Shown here: positions 1-7,222 of the stretch, piece after piece
Numbering within the stretch: position 1 is the first letter of the stretch
How the letters are laid out: each line of letters starts with the position of its first letter
NCBI GenBank assembly: GCA_041500225.1
Contig: JBGQLV010000080.1
Span: 1-9,363, forward strand
Direction: 5' to 3'
Origin: 0-14-3-00-41-53 sp041500225
Lineage (GTDB): Bacteria; Nitrospirota; Thermodesulfovibrionia; Thermodesulfovibrionales; SM23-35
Length of the DNA stretch: 9,363 nt
Program-made: the position numbers and the translations under genes
Notes under the pieces: generated by a model
What the model saw: only the letters and a program-made list of their open reading frames with translations
The model's database searches: none
What the model was told of the DNA's origin: nothing

Positions 1-78
1 CAGAATATAAGGAGACAATAATAGTTTTTTAAATAAATTAATTATAGTTACATAGAAATCAAAAAGGAGGGATCTTTA

Positions 79-2190
79 ATGGAATTTGAACACATTTTTT
101 CTCCAATCAAAATAGGTAAAATAACAGTACCCAACAGGGTAGTTCATGTACCGACTGATATAAGTTCTGCAAATGCAGACGGCTCGGTCAACGACAGAGT
201 AATTGCATATCATGAGGAAATAGCGAAGGGTGGCTGCGGCTTCATAATCACAGGGGCTGCTACTCCTGACAGGGAAACGGGACGTCCAACAGTAACATGT
301 CTTTCAGTTGATGCAGACTATTATATCCCAGGATTACATCTTCTTGCGAAATCAATGCAGAAGCATGGCGCAAAATCTTGTATACAGATACAGCATCCAG
401 GCCGTCAGGCTGCTTATCCTAAGAAGGGTTTGATTTCTTGCAGCGACATGGTTGTAGATATTCCCGGTTCGGCAGGACATGAGGTTGTCTACTCAGGTTC
501 GGAAGCAAAGGGTAAAGATATAAGGGGAATGACTGTGGAGGAAGTATACGACCTTATTGAAAAATTTGCAGAAGCCGCATGGAGAGTTAAAGAAGCAGGA
601 TTTAACGCTGTTGAGCTTCATGGCGCACACGGATATATGATTGCCCAGTTTATGAGCACATATACAAATAAAAGGAATGACCGCTTCGGTGGTACTTTAA
701 AGAATAGGCTGAGATTCCCACTGGAAATAGTCAAGAGAATTCAGTTTAAGTGTGGACCTGACTTCCCTATTGGAATAAGGTACTCTGGCGAAGAATGGAT
801 GCCTGGAAGCCGAACCCTGGATGAATCAATTGAAATAGCAAAGATATTTGAAAAAGCAGGTGTTGCATTCCTGGATATCAGCGCTGGTATATTTGAGGCT
901 GCAGGCCCCACTATGGACCCGATGTATTATAATGAAGGTTGGAATACTTACACAGCTGAAGCAATAAAGAAGGAAGTAAAAGTTCCTGTAATCACCAGCC
1001 ATTCTTTGAGGAACCCCGAATACTGTGACAGGATTATTGCAGAAGGTAAAACAGATATGATCGGATTGTCAAGACAGCTTATAGCAGATCCGTACTGGGC
1101 GAATAAGGCAAAAGCTGGAAAGACTAAAGAAATTAGGAAATGTATCTCCTGTCTTATAGGTTGCTGGAAGGAATCACTATATATTCATAGGGAGTTGAGA
1201 TGTGCAATTAACCCGGCAATAGGCGACGAAAGGTTCTTGAACCTGCAGCCTGCAAGGACCAGCATGAAAGTTGCAATTGTAGGTGGTGGTATAGCAGGTA
1301 TGGAAGCTGCAAGAATTGCTACTCTGAGAGGCCACAAGGTAACAATATTCGAAAAGGATGATGAACTTGGCGGAATCTTAAGAACATGCTGTATGGTACC
1401 TCCGAAACTAAAAATGAAATGGTATATGGATTGGATAAGGGAACAGATCAAGAACCTGGGAGTGGAAGTAAAAATCAACACAGTAGCCGCAATTAGTGAA
1501 CTGAAAAAGTATGACGTTGTACTTACCGGAACAGGGGCTAAAACATTTGTTCCTGATATTTTAGGTTCAGAAAAGTTGGTTGATTTTAAAGATGTTCTTG
1601 CATGTACCAAGACAAAGTGCGAATACTGGCCAAAAGAAAGGACGAAGAATCCTGTAGAGGTAGGACAGAGGGTTCTTGTTTGGGGTAATCATTACGCAGC
1701 AACCGATACTGCAGAAGCAATGGCATTAAAAGGTAAGGAAGTAATATTGGTTACTGAAGATAGGGATTTTGCTCCTAATTTGGAAGCAATTCATAAAGAA
1801 GTTATGCTTATGAGGTTTAAAGGTGGCAATGGCCAAGCTCTTAAGGGAAATCCTATCAAGATACCTGTACAGATTAAGATTTCAACAACTGTATATGAAA
1901 TTAAAGATGGTGAAGTAGTTCTTATGAATACTAACTATGAGAAAGAGGTTGTTAAAGTAGATACAGTAATTATTGGAAAGACGGAACCCAATACTGAGTT
2001 GTATGACAGTCTTATAACTACAGGTCTTAAAGTTGCCAACATAGGCGATTCAAAGTTTGTAAGAAACGTAAGAGGAGCTATGACTGATGGTGCCGAAGCA
2101 GGTTTGATAATTGATGATGACATCTTCATGAATGCGAATAATGTATTGTCAAATGCTCTTCCCAAAGATGTAAAAAAAATGATGATATAA
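79..2190 (+). CDS. Old Yellow Enzyme family NADH:flavin oxidoreductase / 2,4-dienoyl-CoA reductase-like ene-reductase (FMN, 4Fe-4S, FAD)
   Basis: Predicted cytoplasmic flavoprotein that reduces an activated C=C bond with NAD(P)H. Residues 1-350 form the FMN TIM barrel, with QIQHPGRQ at 103-110 and HGAHGY at 181-186. H181, H184 and Y186 match the substrate-binding pair and proton-donor tyrosine of the family. Four cysteines, C355, C358, C362 and C375, give a CX2CX3CX12C 4Fe-4S site like that of FadH. Residues 397-432 are a Rossmann dinucleotide fold (VGGGIAG, then an acidic FEKDDELGG) for FAD. The second nucleotide motif near 531-545 is degenerate (GNHYAA). Length is slightly above the roughly 640-680 aa usual for FadH and BaiCD-type enzymes. 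The start is supported by AGGAGG at 65-70, 8 nt upstream. The family includes bile-acid, cinnamate and isoflavone reductases; the substrate here is unknown. Lying upstream of two sugar-type enzymes, it may reduce a sugar-derived enone or an aglycone (inference). Family call is secure, substrate is not. Confidence 0.93.
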   Translation: MEFEHIFSPIKIGKITVPNRVVHVPTDISSANADGSVNDRVIAYHEEIAKGGCGFIITGAATPDRETGRPTVTCLSVDADYYIPGLHLLAKSMQKHGAKSCIQIQHPGRQAAYPKKGLISCSDMVVDIPGSAGHEVVYSGSEAKGKDIRGMTVEEVYDLIEKFAEAAWRVKEAGFNAVELHGAHGYMIAQFMSTYTNKRNDRFGGTLKNRLRFPLEIVKRIQFKCGPDFPIGIRYSGEEWMPGSRTLDESIEIAKIFEKAGVAFLDISAGIFEAAGPTMDPMYYNEGWNTYTAEAIKKEVKVPVITSHSLRNPEYCDRIIAEGKTDMIGLSRQLIADPYWANKAKAGKTKEIRKCISCLIGCWKESLYIHRELRCAINPAIGDERFLNLQPARTSMKVAIVGGGIAGMEAARIATLRGHKVTIFEKDDELGGILRTCCMVPPKLKMKWYMDWIREQIKNLGVEVKINTVAAISELKKYDVVLTGTGAKTFVPDILGSEKLVDFKDVLACTKTKCEYWPKERTKNPVEVGQRVLVWGNHYAATDTAEAMALKGKEVILVTEDRDFAPNLEAIHKEVMLMRFKGGNGQALKGNPIKIPVQIKISTTVYEIKDGEVVLMNTNYEKEVVKVDTVIIGKTEPNTELYDSLITTGLKVANIGDSKFVRNVRGAMTDGAEAGLIIDDDIFMNANNVLSNALPKDVKKMMI

Positions 2191-2263
2191 AATCTTTAAA
2201 TTGGACAATGTTTATTGTTTTTTACTTAGGAGTTTAGACTAAGTGCAAAAAGATAATGCAGTG

Positions 2264-2281
2264 AAAGGAGTTCAGACAATG
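2264..2281 (+). promoter_or_regulatory. Ribosome binding site that decides the start of the TIM-barrel gene
   Basis: AAAGGAG at 2264-2270 lies 8 nt before the ATG at 2279-2281, which is ideal spacing. An in-frame GTG at 2243 has a weaker GGAG (2229-2232) 10 nt upstream. That GGAG and the GTG fall in a small inverted repeat (ACTTAG 2224-2229, CTAAGT 2239-2244). The 12 residues between the two starts are polar and do not look like part of the barrel, whose first strand starts at MNLGFVSAIF. I therefore prefer 2279. Confidence 0.65.
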
Positions 2282-3193
2282 AACCTGGGGTTTGTAAGTG
2301 CTATATTTGCGGACCAGAGTTTTGAAGAAGTTTTTGATTTTGCATCAGAAAATGACTTTTCGTGTGTAGAGGTGATGTGCTGGCCGAAAGGAAAGGCGGA
2401 AAGAAGGTATGCAGGTATTACCCATATTGATGTAGGTGAACTTGACAAAGAGAATATTGACTACATTAAGAACTATGTAAAGCAAAAAGGTGTTGAAATA
2501 GCAAGTCTTGGCTATTATCCAAACCCACTCGATCCTGACAGGGGGAAAGGAGAGTTTTACGCAGAACACATAAAAAAAGTTATCAAAGCGGCAAATAAGT
2601 TGGGACTTGAAAATGTGAACACGTTTGTGGGAAGGGATAAAACGAAGAATGTGGAAGAAAACTTTAAACTGTTTAAAGAGGTTTGGCGTCCGATAGTAAA
2701 ATATGCAGAGGAATATAACGTTAAAATTGGAATAGAAAACTGCCCAATGATTTTTACTTATGATGAATGGCCGGGAGGAAACAATCTTGCCAGTACCCCT
2801 ACTATATGGAGAAGAATGTTTGAAGAAATCCCAAGTGAAAACTTCGGGTTAAACTATGATCCTTCGCACTTTGTCTGGATGCAGATGGACTATATTAAAC
2901 CCATATATGAATTCAGGGATAAAATGTTTCATGTGCACATAAAGGATGTAAAAATATTAAAGGATAAGCTTGACGAAGTGGGAATATTTGCAACACCTCT
3001 TGAGTTTCACTCTCCAAAACTTCCAGGTCTTGGTGACGTAAATTGGAGTAAATTCATATCCGCATTGACAGATATAGGCTATAAGGGAGCTGTGTGTATC
3101 GAAGTAGAAGACAGAGCTTTCGAAGATAGCCTGGAAGATAAAAAGAGGTCTTTAATTTTGAGCAAGAGGTATATGAATCAGTTTGTAATATGA
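2279..3193 (+). CDS. Sugar phosphate isomerase/epimerase-like protein (xylose-isomerase-like TIM barrel)
   Basis: A 304-aa protein when started at ATG 2279 (316 aa from the alternative GTG at 2243). It is a cytoplasmic TIM barrel of the AP-endonuclease-2/xylose-isomerase-like superfamily. The four metal ligands typical of tagatose-3-epimerase relatives can be placed, numbered from 2279: E153 (IGIENC), D194 (NYDPSH), H220 (HVHIKD) and E275 (CIEVED). H197 of DPSH is also conserved. The PGLGDVNWSKFISAL segment near 248-262 is typical of the inositol- and keto-sugar-associated branch. Members interconvert keto-sugars, dehydrate inosose (IolE), or act in C-glycoside cleavage and beta-elimination of 3-keto-glycosides. 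The sequence does not tell me which reaction applies. It lies 88 nt after the flavoenzyme and 41 nt before the Gfo/Idh/MocA gene, so co-transcription is likely. No signal peptide or membrane segment is visible. Confidence 0.88.
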   Translation: MNLGFVSAIFADQSFEEVFDFASENDFSCVEVMCWPKGKAERRYAGITHIDVGELDKENIDYIKNYVKQKGVEIASLGYYPNPLDPDRGKGEFYAEHIKKVIKAANKLGLENVNTFVGRDKTKNVEENFKLFKEVWRPIVKYAEEYNVKIGIENCPMIFTYDEWPGGNNLASTPTIWRRMFEEIPSENFGLNYDPSHFVWMQMDYIKPIYEFRDKMFHVHIKDVKILKDKLDEVGIFATPLEFHSPKLPGLGDVNWSKFISALTDIGYKGAVCIEVEDRAFEDSLEDKKRSLILSKRYMNQFVI

Positions 3194-3234
3194 TCCATAT
3201 TATGACAACACCGTGTGTATAAGAGGAAGAAAAT

Positions 3235-4395
3235 ATGAATAAAATAAAAGCTGGAATAATTGGAACGGGTTTTATTGGACCATCACACATAGAGGCCTTA
3301 AGAAGACTTGGCTATGTTGAAATTGTTGCACTTTCTGATATTAATGCAGAAGTAGCGCAGCAGAAAGCCAAATTATTAAGCATTGATAAAGCCTATGGAG
3401 ATTACCACGATTTATTAAAAAATTCTGAAATTGAAGTTGTACATATATGTACTCCTAATAATCTGCACTATACAATGTCAAAAGAGGCTTTAGAGGCAGG
3501 AAAACATGTTATATGTGAAAAGCCCCTGTCTATGAATTCTTCTGAAGCCGAAGACCTTATAAAAATAGCCAGACAAAAGAATCTTGTAAATGCAGTACAT
3601 TTTAATATCAGGTTTTATCCTTTAATACATCAGGCAAAAGCAATGGTGGAGAAAGGTGATCTGGGTACAATATTAGCAGTTAATGGTTCATATCAACAGG
3701 ACTGGCTTTTCTATGAAACCGATTATAACTGGAGGCTGGAGCCGGAATTCAGTGGGAACTCAAGAGCTGTTGCTGACATAGGCTCACATTGGTTAGACCT
3801 TTTAGAGTTTATTACAAAAATAAAAATAAATCAGGTATGTGCAGATTTTGCAATATTCCACCCTGTAAGGAAAAAACCTTTGAATTTGAAGCCTGTTGAA
3901 ACATATGCTGGAAAGATATTAAGCCCTGAAGATTATGCTGATGTAACTATTAACACAGAAGACTATGCTTCTATACTGCTAAGATTTGATAACGGAGCAC
4001 ATGGGTCGCTGACAGTAAACCAGGTAGCTGCGGGTAGAAAAAACAGAGTTTATTTTGAAATATATGGATCAAGTAAAGCTATCAGCTGGAATTCAGAGAT
4101 ACCAAATGAACTTTGGGTCGGCAGGAGGGATGGAAATAATGAGATTATTATGAAGGACCCATCATTAGTATATGATTATTCAAGAGAAATTATAAGTTTT
4201 CCAGGGGGTCATAATGAAGGATTTCCTGATACATCAAAACAGATGTTTGCAAAGGTGTACAAGTACATTGCGAGTAAAGGCTATTTAAATGGGGAAGTAC
4301 CGGAATTTCCGACATTTGAAGCAGGATACAGGGAATTGGTATTATGTGAAAACATATTCAAATCCTCTAAAGAAAACAGATGGGTTATAACGTGA
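3235..4395 (+). CDS. Gfo/Idh/MocA family NAD(P)-dependent sugar/inositol-type dehydrogenase
   Basis: A 386-aa cytoplasmic oxidoreductase expected to oxidise a hydroxyl on a sugar, polyol or glycoside, or to reduce the matching ketone. The N-terminal Rossmann fold carries GTGFIG at 10-15. The conserved EKP is at 95-97, with catalytic Lys96. The C-terminal half has the substrate-site motif ADIGSHWLDL, with D181 and H185 in the usual DxxxH arrangement. The NWRLEP and SRAVADIGSHW segments, plus the VRKKP stretch near 211-215, resemble the branch containing levoglucosan dehydrogenase and glycoside 3-dehydrogenases more than inositol 2-dehydrogenase. That placement is from memory and needs a tree. 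GAGGA at 3223-3227 lies 7 nt before the ATG. It is the last gene of the enzyme block; a 171-bp gap separates it from the transporter. Asn codons are mostly AAT (18 of 26 by hand count). It probably works on the same keto-sugar as the TIM-barrel protein (inference). Confidence 0.9.
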   Translation: MNKIKAGIIGTGFIGPSHIEALRRLGYVEIVALSDINAEVAQQKAKLLSIDKAYGDYHDLLKNSEIEVVHICTPNNLHYTMSKEALEAGKHVICEKPLSMNSSEAEDLIKIARQKNLVNAVHFNIRFYPLIHQAKAMVEKGDLGTILAVNGSYQQDWLFYETDYNWRLEPEFSGNSRAVADIGSHWLDLLEFITKIKINQVCADFAIFHPVRKKPLNLKPVETYAGKILSPEDYADVTINTEDYASILLRFDNGAHGSLTVNQVAAGRKNRVYFEIYGSSKAISWNSEIPNELWVGRRDGNNEIIMKDPSLVYDYSREIISFPGGHNEGFPDTSKQMFAKVYKYIASKGYLNGEVPEFPTFEAGYRELVLCENIFKSSKENRWVIT

Positions 4396-4405
4396 TTTTA
4401 GGTAA

Positions 4406-4435
4406 TTGAATTCCGATGATAATTTTACATACAAT
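4406..4435 (+). promoter_or_regulatory. Candidate sigma-70/sigma-A promoter for the transporter genes
   Basis: TTGAAT (4406-4411) and TACAAT (4430-4435) are separated by 18 nt, matching 4/6 and 5/6 of the consensus hexamers. Transcription from here would give a leader of about 120 nt carrying the orphan ribosome binding site described below. The AT-rich context makes chance matches likely, so this is only a candidate. Confidence 0.25.
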
Positions 4436-4475
4436 AAATCAAATAACAAAAGGAAGTTGGTAGTTGTTTAATTTT

Positions 4476-4504
4476 GGAGGGAGGTGGTTAATTTGAAAAT
4501 TTGA
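4476..4504 (+). other. Orphan strong ribosome binding site with a three-codon mini-ORF in the transporter leader
   Basis: GGAGGGAGG at 4476-4484 is one of the strongest Shine-Dalgarno sequences in the window. It is followed after 8 nt by TTG AAA ATT TGA (4493-4504), so translation would stop after three codons. A GTG at 4485-4487 is also present but has essentially no spacing. The real gene start with its own AGGAGG comes 63 nt after the mini-ORF stop. It could be a minimal leader ORF, a ribosome standby or mRNA-protecting site, or the remnant of a lost gene. What is seen is only the SD and the short frame; function is inference. Confidence 0.35.
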
Positions 4505-4531
4505 CCACATGTGTATCAAGATATTTGTAAT
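4501..4531 (+). promoter_or_regulatory. Second weak candidate promoter with an embedded CACATGTG palindrome
   Basis: TTGACC (4501-4506) and TGTAAT (4526-4531) each match 5/6 of the sigma-70 hexamers, but the 19-nt spacer is long. The perfect 8-bp palindrome CACATGTG (4506-4513) overlaps the spacer and could be part of an operator. Transcription from here would start about 30 nt before the binding-protein ATG. Support is weak. Confidence 0.18.
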
Positions 4532-4566
4532 AAGTTTTAAAAAATGACAAATTAGGAGGAAATAGT

Positions 4567-5604
4567 ATGAAAAACAGAGTATTTCGAATTATCTGTATCG
4601 CTTTAGTTGTTACGTTCGCATTGACTATAGCTGCCGCAGAAAAAGCGCCAGTTGTAGGTATTTCAACCGGTTCGTCAGGTACTTCATGGCGTACTATCAT
4701 GATTACTGCTTTGGAAGAAGTTGGAAAAGAGTACAAAGATGCAGGCAAAATTGCAGACTACAAACTTGTAAACAACGTTACCAATGGAGACGCAACCGAA
4801 CAGGCTAATATAATACGTGATTTCATTTCAAGTGGCGTTAACATTATAATGGTAAATCCCAACTCTCCCGATGCTCTCAATGGTGTTATTAAGGAGGCTC
4901 AGGATGCCGGCATAATGGTTATAGCCTTTGATGCTACCGTTACAGCTCCAGATGTTCTCAACGTAACTCTTGATCATTATGCATGGAACACAAAGAACGT
5001 CGAGTACATTTTTTCTACGCTAAAGAAGGGTAATGCTATCGAGATATACGGTCTTGAAGGACATCCGGCAAACAATGAACGAGTTAGGGCTACGGACGAC
5101 GTCTTAAAGAAATATCCTGATATCAAGATGATCGCCAGGACCAGCGGTTTTTGGGACCAGACAAAAGCCAAAGAAGTCGCAACTCAGATAATCGGATCTG
5201 GAAAGCAGATTGACGGCGTTGTCACTCAAGATGGTATGGCTTTTGGCGTTCTTTCAGCATTTCTCGATGCCAACAAGCTTCCAAAGGTTATGTTTGGAGA
5301 CCCTGGCACTGCTTTCTTTAAAGAGTGGAAGAAACTCCGTGACAAGGGTGCCGACTTCAAGGCATGTGCTCAGGCCAATCCCCCAGGAATAGGCGGCACA
5401 GCTTTCCGTATGGCTCTACAGTTATTTAATGGCAAGGAATTCAAGGCCGATATTTTGAAAGACAACACATATTTTTACAAGGTAGGTGTCTTTATCACAG
5501 ACGATAACTTTAATGAAGGTTGGGAAGCTTTGAAAGACAAACCTGATGACTACCTGTTGAGTGAAATCATGTCTGAGGATAAGGTAGCTGAACTATTTAA
5601 ATAA
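4567..5604 (+). CDS. Sugar ABC transporter substrate-binding protein (Peripla_BP_4 / RbsB-like)
   Basis: A 345-aa exported binding protein that captures the substrate for the importer encoded downstream. Residues 1-24 are a Sec signal peptide (basic MKNR, then a hydrophobic stretch ending in IAAA), with likely cleavage before EKAPVVG. The only nearby cysteine, C10, lies early in the hydrophobic core and does not form a lipobox, so the mature protein appears to be soluble and periplasmic. The two-lobe type-I fold starts at VVGISTGSSG (29-38). It carries MVNPNSPDALNGVI (95-108), FWDQTKAKEVATQII (195-209) and VVTQDGMAFGVL (218-229), all typical of ribose/galactose-type binding proteins. AGGAGG at 4554-4559 lies 7 nt before the ATG. 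Asn codons favour AAC (12 of 21 by hand count), unlike the neighbouring dehydrogenase, which fits high expression. A hairpin after the stop separates it from the ATPase. The exact ligand is not predictable here. Confidence 0.93.
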   Translation: MKNRVFRIICIALVVTFALTIAAAEKAPVVGISTGSSGTSWRTIMITALEEVGKEYKDAGKIADYKLVNNVTNGDATEQANIIRDFISSGVNIIMVNPNSPDALNGVIKEAQDAGIMVIAFDATVTAPDVLNVTLDHYAWNTKNVEYIFSTLKKGNAIEIYGLEGHPANNERVRATDDVLKKYPDIKMIARTSGFWDQTKAKEVATQIIGSGKQIDGVVTQDGMAFGVLSAFLDANKLPKVMFGDPGTAFFKEWKKLRDKGADFKACAQANPPGIGGTAFRMALQLFNGKEFKADILKDNTYFYKVGVFITDDNFNEGWEALKDKPDDYLLSEIMSEDKVAELFK

Positions 5605-5641
5605 CAATCCATTGAGTTAATTAATGTATTATTGTAAGGTA

Positions 5642-5685
5642 TGGGAGGCAAGTTATCTTGCCTCCCAAAATTATATTATTTTTTT
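5642..5685 (+). terminator. Intercistronic hairpin between binding protein and ATPase genes (attenuating terminator or 3' stabiliser)
   Basis: A perfect 11-bp stem, TGGGAGGCAAG (5642-5652) with CTTGCCTCCCA (5657-5667), closes on a TTAT loop. It is GC-rich in an AT-rich context. The T-run (5679-5685) starts 11 nt after the stem instead of directly after it, so this is not a textbook intrinsic terminator. The usual role of such a hairpin is partial termination or protection of the upstream mRNA 3' end, giving more binding protein than membrane components. Confidence 0.75.
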
Positions 5686-5709
5686 ATTTATAAAGGATAA
5701 AAGAATTCT

Positions 5710-7203
5710 ATGATAATCTTAGAAGCAATAGGTATTAAAAAGTGTTTTGGAGGAGTCGTCGCTGTTTCAAATGGAAATTTGAAGTGCCAAAAAGGAAAGA
5801 TAACCGGACTCCTGGGGGCTAACGGTTCAGGTAAAAGCACCATTTCCAAAATAATTAGCGGTGTTTATAGTGTAGATGCAGGAGAAATAATATTTAATGG
5901 CAAATCTATAAAATATAAAAATCCAAATGAAGCCAGAAAAGCTGGAATAGCAATGGTGTTTCAGAACTTGAGCCTGGTTGGCGATTTAACTGTCTGGCAG
6001 AATATTGTATTGGGAGTAGAAGATAAAGGGGGTTTATTTTTAAACAATGAAATCTCAAAGGAGAAGTCGAAAGCGATTGCAGACCAACTTCTTCCGGGTT
6101 TGGATATCAACAAAAAGGTCTATGAGCTCAATTCAGGAGAAATGCAAATTGTTGAGATAGCAAAAGCCATATTGGCAGAATCCAAGTTGCTGATACTGGA
6201 TGAACCGACAGCTGCGTTGGAGCTGGCTCAGGTAAAAAGTCTTTTTAGTTATATGCGAATACTTGCAAAAAAAGGAGTCGCCATGATTTTTACTTCGCAC
6301 AGGTTATGGGAAGTAATGGAAATATGTGACGACATTATTATATTCAGGAACGGCGAGAATGTCGCAAGTGTCGATTTTAATAAAGATGGCAAAGACCCGG
6401 AAAAGATAATAAGCTATATTACAGGAGAAGCACAAAAATTAAAGGTTGAAAAAAATCATAATGAAATAACCGAAGAAACGGTATTGAGTATAAAAGGCTT
6501 AAATTACGGCAAATTTCTGAAAGACGTTACGTTTAAATTGAAAAAAGGCGAGATATTAGGCATAGGGGGGCTTACAGGTCAGGGACAGCGCGAGCTGATG
6601 CTCGCGCTTGCGGGTAATTACCCCGATGTTCGCTGCGATGCGGAGATAAATGGCAAAAAAATAAAATTAAATAAGCCGGCAAATGTGATAAGTAACGGTA
6701 TCCTGCTTGTTCCAGGGGATAAACAACGGGAGGGTCTTTTTCTAAGCCACTCGGTATTTACAAATATAATTTTTCCAAAACTTGGGCTCAAGTATCAGCC
6801 TTTATTCATTCCGTACAAAAAATACAGAAAAGAATGTGAGCAGGTAGTTGATGCGCTTTCCATAAAAACCTCCAGTATGGATACGCCAGTCAGCTCATTG
6901 TCTGGCGGCAACCAGCAAAAGGTAATTGTGGGCAAATGGTTATCATTTGATACAAACGTGTTGTTACTCGCCGATCCTGCAAAGGGAGTCGATGTCGGAG
7001 CGAAGATTGAATTATACCAGTACATTATAAATCAGGTAAAAGAAAAAAAGATGAGTGTAATGCTGTATGCCAGCGATAACGAAGAGTTGATAGAATACTG
7101 TGACAGACTTATGATAATGTATGAGGGACAAATTGTTGCGACTCTTGAGGGAGACGATATTAACGACGATACAATAATTGCGACTTCCATGCGCATCAGA
7201 TAG
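5710..7203 (+). CDS. Sugar ABC transporter ATP-binding protein, duplicated NBD (RbsA/MglA-like, CUT2)
   Basis: A 497-aa peripheral membrane ATPase with two fused nucleotide-binding domains that powers the two permeases encoded next. NBD1 (about 1-240) is intact: Walker A GANGSGKST 36-44, Q-loop Q85, signature LNSGEMQ 140-146, Walker B LLILDEP 160-166 with E165, and H-loop H197. NBD2 (about 255-497) has a degenerate Walker A (GLTGQGQRE, no Lys-Ser/Thr) as usual for RbsA. It has an intact LSGGNQQ signature (397-403) but a Walker B reading LLLADPAKG, with A421 and D422 where Asp and Glu are normal. It also has VPGDKQREG where PEDRKxEG is common. So only the ATP site using the NBD1 Walker motifs is likely to hydrolyse ATP. 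Length is normal for the family. A modest AAGG (5693-5696) precedes the ATG by 13 nt, a weaker site than the binding-protein gene has. Confidence 0.94.
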   Translation: MIILEAIGIKKCFGGVVAVSNGNLKCQKGKITGLLGANGSGKSTISKIISGVYSVDAGEIIFNGKSIKYKNPNEARKAGIAMVFQNLSLVGDLTVWQNIVLGVEDKGGLFLNNEISKEKSKAIADQLLPGLDINKKVYELNSGEMQIVEIAKAILAESKLLILDEPTAALELAQVKSLFSYMRILAKKGVAMIFTSHRLWEVMEICDDIIIFRNGENVASVDFNKDGKDPEKIISYITGEAQKLKVEKNHNEITEETVLSIKGLNYGKFLKDVTFKLKKGEILGIGGLTGQGQRELMLALAGNYPDVRCDAEINGKKIKLNKPANVISNGILLVPGDKQREGLFLSHSVFTNIIFPKLGLKYQPLFIPYKKYRKECEQVVDALSIKTSSMDTPVSSLSGGNQQKVIVGKWLSFDTNVLLLADPAKGVDVGAKIELYQYIINQVKEKKMSVMLYASDNEELIEYCDRLMIMYEGQIVATLEGDDINDDTIIATSMRIR

Positions 7204-7222
7204 GAAAAAGGAGATAAATTAG

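Noticed and set aside
1..78. Possible tail of an upstream gene (an open frame from 3 ending with TAA at 30-32) and an AAGGAG at 9-14
   Set aside because: Only ten codons lie in the window, all AT-rich and without recognisable protein character; the AAGGAG has no start codon at suitable spacing. No promoter hexamers were convincing either.
2205..2223. ACAAT/ATTGT hairpin followed by a run of T, resembling a terminator after the flavoenzyme gene
   Set aside because: The stem is only 5 bp and almost all A-T, too weak to call a terminator; read-through into the TIM-barrel gene is likely.
3187..3201. AATATG/CATATT inverted repeat spanning the stop codon of the TIM-barrel gene
   Set aside because: Six A-T-rich base pairs with a 3-nt gap are expected by chance in such DNA, and there is no T-run.
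4406..4422. Possible catabolite-repression (cre) site TGAATTCCGATGATAA
   Set aside because: The central CG and the second half do not fit the TGNAANCGNWNNCA pattern; at least two key positions fail.
5210..5392. A 60-codon open frame inside the binding-protein gene in another frame
   Set aside because: It lies fully inside a well-supported gene, has no ribosome binding site of note and no recognisable protein features, so it is a shadow frame. The same holds for the minus-strand open frames across the window.
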